Assembly: GCA_022791195.1 (NCBI GenBank)
Contig: JAAVYP010000064.1
Span: forward strand, 1 to 36,740
Reading direction: 5' to 3'
DNA length: 36,740 nucleotides
DNA from: Clostridiales bacterium
GTDB taxonomy: Bacteria > Bacillota > Clostridia > Oscillospirales > CAG-272
Under the pieces are notes generated by a model. It was not told the origin of the DNA. It did no database searches and saw nothing but the letters and a program-made list of their open reading frames with translations. Below, piece by piece: positions 34,152 to 36,740 of the stretch (position 1 is the first letter of the stretch; each line of letters begins with the position of its first letter). A program made the translations under genes and the position numbers.

Positions 34152-34180
34152 TTGACAAACTATCGTTATAACGATATAAT
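34152..34180 (+). promoter_or_regulatory. consensus promoter of the DUF3990-XRE pair
   Basis: TTGACA (34152-34157), 17-nt spacer, TATAAT (34175-34180), both perfect. The predicted start is only about 14 nt before the ATG at 34201, so the leader is little more than the GGAGG site. Confidence 0.85.
34161..34176. promoter_or_regulatory. 16-bp palindromic operator within the promoter spacer
   Basis: TATCGTTATAACGATA is a perfect dyad that fills the -35/-10 spacer and touches the -10. A bound repressor would block RNA polymerase; the XRE-domain product of the second gene is the obvious candidate. Confidence 0.75.
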
Positions 34181-34200
34181 AAGATTATGGAGGCAATAAT

Positions 34201-34899
34201 ATGAAAAACGAATTTAAAATATATCATGGATCACAAAAAATCATTCAGGCACCGGCATTTGGTGACGGCAATCCGAGAAATGATTACGGACTCGGTTTCT
34301 ATTGTACAGAGAGTCTTGATCTTGCAAAGGAATGGGCTTGTACTGAGGAAAACAGCGGATATGCAAACAAATATGTGTTTGATATGTCAAATCTCTCTGT
34401 TTTAAATCTTTCGGACGGTCAGTATAATATTCTTAATTGGCTCTCTATTCTGCTCCAAAACAGAATCTTCAAAATATCGAATGATATTGCTGCCGAAGGT
34501 AAAGAATATCTGTTAGAAAACTTTTTGCCCGAATATACTGGCTTTGATGTCATTATCGGTTATCGCGCAGACGATTCCTATTTTTCATTTGCCAATGCTT
34601 TTCTGAATAACACGCTGTCGCTGCGCCAGCTTGAAAAAGCAATGTATCTCGGAAAACTTGGAGAACAGATCGTAATGAAAAACAGAAAAGCCTTTAATCA
34701 AATCGCATTTTGCGAGGCGATTCCGGCTGAAAAAGAAATCTATTATCCAAAGAAAACAGCACGGGATAAAGAAGCGAGAGAAGCCTATCGTAAGGAGCGA
34801 GCAGGACGCCGCGCATCCGATGCTGTTTATCTGATTGATATTCTGAGAGAGGAGTGGAATGCTGATGATCCGCGCTTACGAAGAAACGTATCTGAATGA
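34201..34899 (+). CDS. DUF3990 ADP-ribosyltransferase-like toxin candidate
   Basis: 232 aa. The N-terminus KIYHGSQKIIQAP...NDYGLGFYCTESLDLAKEWA is the DUF3990 signature, thought to share the ADP-ribosyltransferase fold (HGS and YGxGFYxT segments around the NAD site). A mid segment GFDVIIGYRADDSYF and LGEQIVMKNRKAF complete the domain; the last 50 residues are charged and helical. No signal peptide. Co-transcribed and overlapping (41 nt) with an XRE-domain gene behind a palindrome-controlled promoter, as in type II toxin-antitoxin modules. Target molecule unknown. Confidence 0.7.
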   Translation: MKNEFKIYHGSQKIIQAPAFGDGNPRNDYGLGFYCTESLDLAKEWACTEENSGYANKYVFDMSNLSVLNLSDGQYNILNWLSILLQNRIFKISNDIAAEGKEYLLENFLPEYTGFDVIIGYRADDSYFSFANAFLNNTLSLRQLEKAMYLGKLGEQIVMKNRKAFNQIAFCEAIPAEKEIYYPKKTARDKEAREAYRKERAGRRASDAVYLIDILREEWNADDPRLRRNVSE

Positions 34900-35509
34900 T
34901 GCAATGAACAATTTAGGAGATATGTTCGACTATGCGATCTGCGATCTCGGATATGAGCCGGAAATCTTCTTTTCACAGTTTCTCATTTCGGGCATAGCGA
35001 AATATTTTGAAAAAGGAAATCCGAAATATATCGCCGGTCTTTCCGGTATCGAGCTTGCAGATGAAGTTATCTACCGCACGGAAGGAAAGCGGCCGTGTGC
35101 AGAGCCATCCGAAGAAATTAATAAGAGTCCTGAATATTGGAGTGGATGGATTCTTGCCTACTACCAGTGGTATACTGCACATAGCTTTTCCTATATTCAC
35201 AAACGAGGATTAAATATATCCCGTATCCTATCGCTTTATCCTACATTGCATGAAGCTGATCTTTCAAAATTTGTTTCGGTAGCTGATGGAATTATTGAAA
35301 AATCCAAAAATAATGATGTCAGTAATCTGAAAAAGATACGGCAGGCAAAAGGAGTTACACAGAAAGAATTATCTGAACTGACCGGCGTTTCATTGCGAAT
35401 GATTCAGTTATATGAGCAGAAACAGCAGAATATCCGCAAGGCGGAGGCACAGACTCTTGTAAACATATCCAAGTCACTTGGATGTGATGTGGAAACACTT
35501 TTTGAGTGA
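34859..35509 (+). CDS. XRE-family protein, probable antitoxin/autorepressor
   Basis: 216 aa (start 34859; ATG 34865 is also possible and better spaced from the GGAG at 34851-34854). The first 140 residues are an unnamed domain found beside DUF3990 proteins (YEETYLNDAMNNLGDMFDYAI, GYEPEIFFSQFLISGIAKYFEKGN, YWSGWILAYYQWYT). Residues 157-215 are a Cro/C1-type HTH: LKKIRQAKGVTQKELSELTGVSLRMIQLYEQ. The N-terminal part presumably binds the toxin and the HTH binds the palindrome at 34161-34176. Confidence 0.75.
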   Translation: MLMIRAYEETYLNDAMNNLGDMFDYAICDLGYEPEIFFSQFLISGIAKYFEKGNPKYIAGLSGIELADEVIYRTEGKRPCAEPSEEINKSPEYWSGWILAYYQWYTAHSFSYIHKRGLNISRILSLYPTLHEADLSKFVSVADGIIEKSKNNDVSNLKKIRQAKGVTQKELSELTGVSLRMIQLYEQKQQNIRKAEAQTLVNISKSLGCDVETLFE

Positions 35510-35550
35510 ATAGAATATTTTCTCAGAACCTCTGAAAATATCTCATAATT

Positions 35551-35588
35551 AAAAAATCCCATGATTCAGTTAAACATCGAATCATGGG
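35551..35588. terminator. bidirectional terminator at the right end of the element
   Basis: CCCATGATTC (35558-35567) / GAATCATGGG (35579-35588), 11-nt loop, with AAAAAA before the left arm so the minus strand ends in a T run. It separates the plus-strand XRE gene from the minus-strand genes to the right. Confidence 0.8.
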
Positions 35589-35608
35589 TAATTTAATATA
35601 TTTTTATA

Positions 35609-35749
35609 TTATCCTGTCCTCACAAGCTGCGACATGTCACCGTGCAGATAATGGGTAGCCGCATTGGTGTCGGTTGCCCACATCCGCAGCTTATCTTTTT
35701 GAAGAATCACCGACATTCGGTGGTGTACACCATTTCTATGGACGCTCAT
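35609..35749 (-). CDS. 46-aa ORF overlapping the end of the papain-fold gene
   Basis: Starts ATG 35749 inside the last codons of the neighbouring gene (14-nt overlap) and ends TAA at 35609, just before the terminator. The sequence contains HRMSVILQKDKLRMWATDT and ATHYLHGDMSQLVR, with protein-like, balanced codon use unlike the surrounding AT-rich DNA. No ribosome site is visible. It may be a small gene, or the 3' remnant of a larger ICE gene cut by a rearrangement. Not recognised. Confidence 0.35.
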   Translation of the reverse strand: MSVHRNGVHHRMSVILQKDKLRMWATDTNAATHYLHGDMSQLVRTG

Positions 35750-36740
35750 TTGAACAAGAATGCTTTTCTAACCGATTCAGCAGCTGTAACAACGCATTCC
35801 TTTCTTTTTGTTTTAATTTTTGAATACGTTTGATGATCCGCGAAAGCAATTGTTTGTTTTGGGGATAAATATAATATTTTAAAACAATTCTACGAATATT
35901 TTGCATTTCAATCGATATTTCCTCAAAACATTCGATTAAATCCATCGGAATATCATACTGCTTTGCCAATTCTTTCACCATGCGAACGATCAATTGTTTA
36001 TGATCGCAAAGAACGGAAACACCACCCGGATGCATGCGTGCCGGATAAGGCCCATGTTGACTCCGTTCAAAAAGCCTGGTAAATTGAATTAAATTACCAT
36101 ATACTTTTTGACCAACAAAAACATGAAGGTCAAAATATATACTTTTTAAATCGGCATCATTTAACCCGCTATACGGTATTATATTTAAATATACTTTTAA
36201 AGTATAAATCACTTTTTTTATATCAATTTCAGCGTAAACATGTTCGCACGGTTTGCATAACCAAAAATGTTGTTTCCATACATTGTCCAACACGTTCGGA
36301 CTCTCATAAGAAGTTTTTTCAATCGCATTAAACGCATTAATATAATCATTCATCGTACACGATAAATCGGTCACAAATTTACCGCTGGAACCATTATCAC
36401 AAAAAAACAATCGACCTTTTTCATATTTATACACCATCACTTCGTGCCAACTTTCACCAGCTTTAGGACAGTCCGTTATTTGCGACTTATCGATTTTCAC
36501 AAGGATATACCACCCTTGGTCGAGCCATTTTTTTACCTTTGTTTCATTCAAATTTAAAGTACCCCGCTCCATTTCTATGCAATCGATCAACGGACAATGT
36601 TTTAGTATTTCAATATGAGTAATTTTATGTAAATAGCTTGGTTCAAAATACACGTCAAAATGAACATCGGTACCATAACTGTAGACAAGCAAAAAATTAT
36701 TAATAAAATAATTGATGGCTTTTTCATTTTCTCTAAGAAT
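35736..36740 (-). CDS. papain-fold (C39/BtrH_N-like) protein, 5' end outside window
   Basis: The frame stays open to the right edge (16 more codons before the TTG at 36692), so the true start lies beyond the window; at least 334 residues are present. The segment KKWLDQGWYILVKIDKSQI, then ESWHEVMVYKYEKGRLFFCDNGSSGKF, fits the C39-peptidase/BtrH N-terminal fold common in peptide and NRPS clusters (His in SWHEV, Asp in FFCDN). The C-terminal 130 residues are helical (IEMQNIRRIVLKYYIYPQN). Stop is TAG. Could be an acyltransferase or peptidase-like tailoring protein, chromosomal or part of another cluster. Assignment is tentative. Confidence 0.5.
   Translation of the reverse strand: MLRENEKAINYFINNFLLVYSYGTDVHFDVYFEPSYLHKITHIEILKHCPLIDCIEMERGTLNLNETKVKKWLDQGWYILVKIDKSQITDCPKAGESWHEVMVYKYEKGRLFFCDNGSSGKFVTDLSCTMNDYINAFNAIEKTSYESPNVLDNVWKQHFWLCKPCEHVYAEIDIKKVIYTLKVYLNIIPYSGLNDADLKSIYFDLHVFVGQKVYGNLIQFTRLFERSQHGPYPARMHPGGVSVLCDHKQLIVRMVKELAKQYDIPMDLIECFEEISIEMQNIRRIVLKYYIYPQNKQLLSRIIKRIQKLKQKERNALLQLLNRLEKHSCSNERP

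Larger units (their letters stand above)
13285..35600. mobile_element. composite, probably defective integrative conjugative element
   Basis: Boundaries are approximate. The left end is placed between the HxlR terminator and the last recombinase gene; the right end between the XRE antitoxin gene and the convergent genes at the edge. Conserved ICE parts appear in the order expected for a Tn1549-like serine-recombinase element read on the minus strand (DUF3991/Toprim, TraG, HTH, sigma factor, recombinases). Relaxase, VirB4, NlpC/P60 and topoisomerase genes are missing, and an AT-rich peptide biosynthesis cluster lies between the two ICE parts. Two ICE genes carry in-frame TAG codons. Serine recombinase core sites are only 2 bp, so att sites could not be read directly. 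Confidence 0.55.

Noticed and set aside
1-36740. Genome-wide reassignment of TAG to a sense codon
   Set aside because: Several genes end properly at TAG (18727, 19663, 35736) and 31004 has two TAG codons in tandem, so global recoding is unlikely; local suppression remains open.
1-36740. CRISPR arrays, rRNA and insertion sequence transposases
   Set aside because: No regularly spaced repeats, rRNA-like blocks or DDE transposase genes were found on either strand.

Overview
The window looks like a low-to-moderate GC Bacillota genome, probably a clostridial gut-type lineage. This rests on the ABC-F, DUF378, HAAS/DUF4097 and MurE protein types, strong AGGAGG-type ribosome binding sites, and a Tn1549-like conjugative backbone. 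No rRNA, tRNA or CRISPR array was recognised.

Region 1 (1-11.6 kb) is chromosomal. trmB (minus) is followed by a plus-strand trio (HAAS/DUF1700 membrane protein, DUF4097-like protein, DUF378 protein) that converges through a shared terminator on a five-gene minus-strand operon. In transcription order the operon is: asparagine-synthase-like amidotransferase, D-aspartate ligase of the Aslfm ATP-grasp type, Asp/Glu racemase, MurE-like ligase, ABC-F ATPase. The first four read as a pathway that makes D-Asp, attaches it to the peptidoglycan stem peptide and amidates it (a D-Asp/D-iAsn cross-bridge). The MurE lacks the DNPR diaminopimelate signature, which fits an L-Lys-type wall.

Region 2 (11.6-13.3 kb) has two flavodoxin-fold NAD(P)H-dependent FMN reductases divergent from an HxlR regulator.

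Region 3 (about 13.3-35.6 kb) is a composite, apparently decaying integrative conjugative element, nearly all on the minus strand. Its recombinase end (13.4-19.3 kb) carries three serine recombinase genes, a 49-aa ORF, a MazF-like toxin, a hairpin-rich non-coding stretch and a sigma-like factor. Its other end (31-35.5 kb) carries a small HTH protein, a TraG/VirD4 coupling protein, a DUF3991/Toprim protein and a DUF3990-XRE toxin-antitoxin-like pair. The relaxase, VirB4 and the remaining transfer genes are not in between. Both traG and the last recombinase are interrupted by a single in-frame TAG with an otherwise intact frame.

In place of the missing transfer genes sits a visibly AT-richer peptide natural-product cluster (19.6-30.1 kb). 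In transcription order it holds: nitroreductase, AMP-dependent ligase, acyl carrier protein, PaaK-like adenylate-forming enzyme, radical SAM/SPASM maturase, a TIGR04066-like unknown protein, a 51-aa Cys-containing precursor peptide (24238-24393), an ABC exporter, and an 837-aa alpha/beta-hydrolase. It resembles the computationally defined Clo7bot/CcpM class of clostridial Cys-rich peptides. Two adenylating enzymes, one carrier protein and a flavoenzyme beside a radical SAM maturase suggest a RiPP whose peptide is joined to, or modified by, a carrier-bound acyl group. This is the most likely place for undescribed biology.

Region 4 (35.6-36.7 kb) holds a partial papain-fold/BtrH_N-like protein that runs off the right edge, with a 46-aa ORF overlapping its 3' end.
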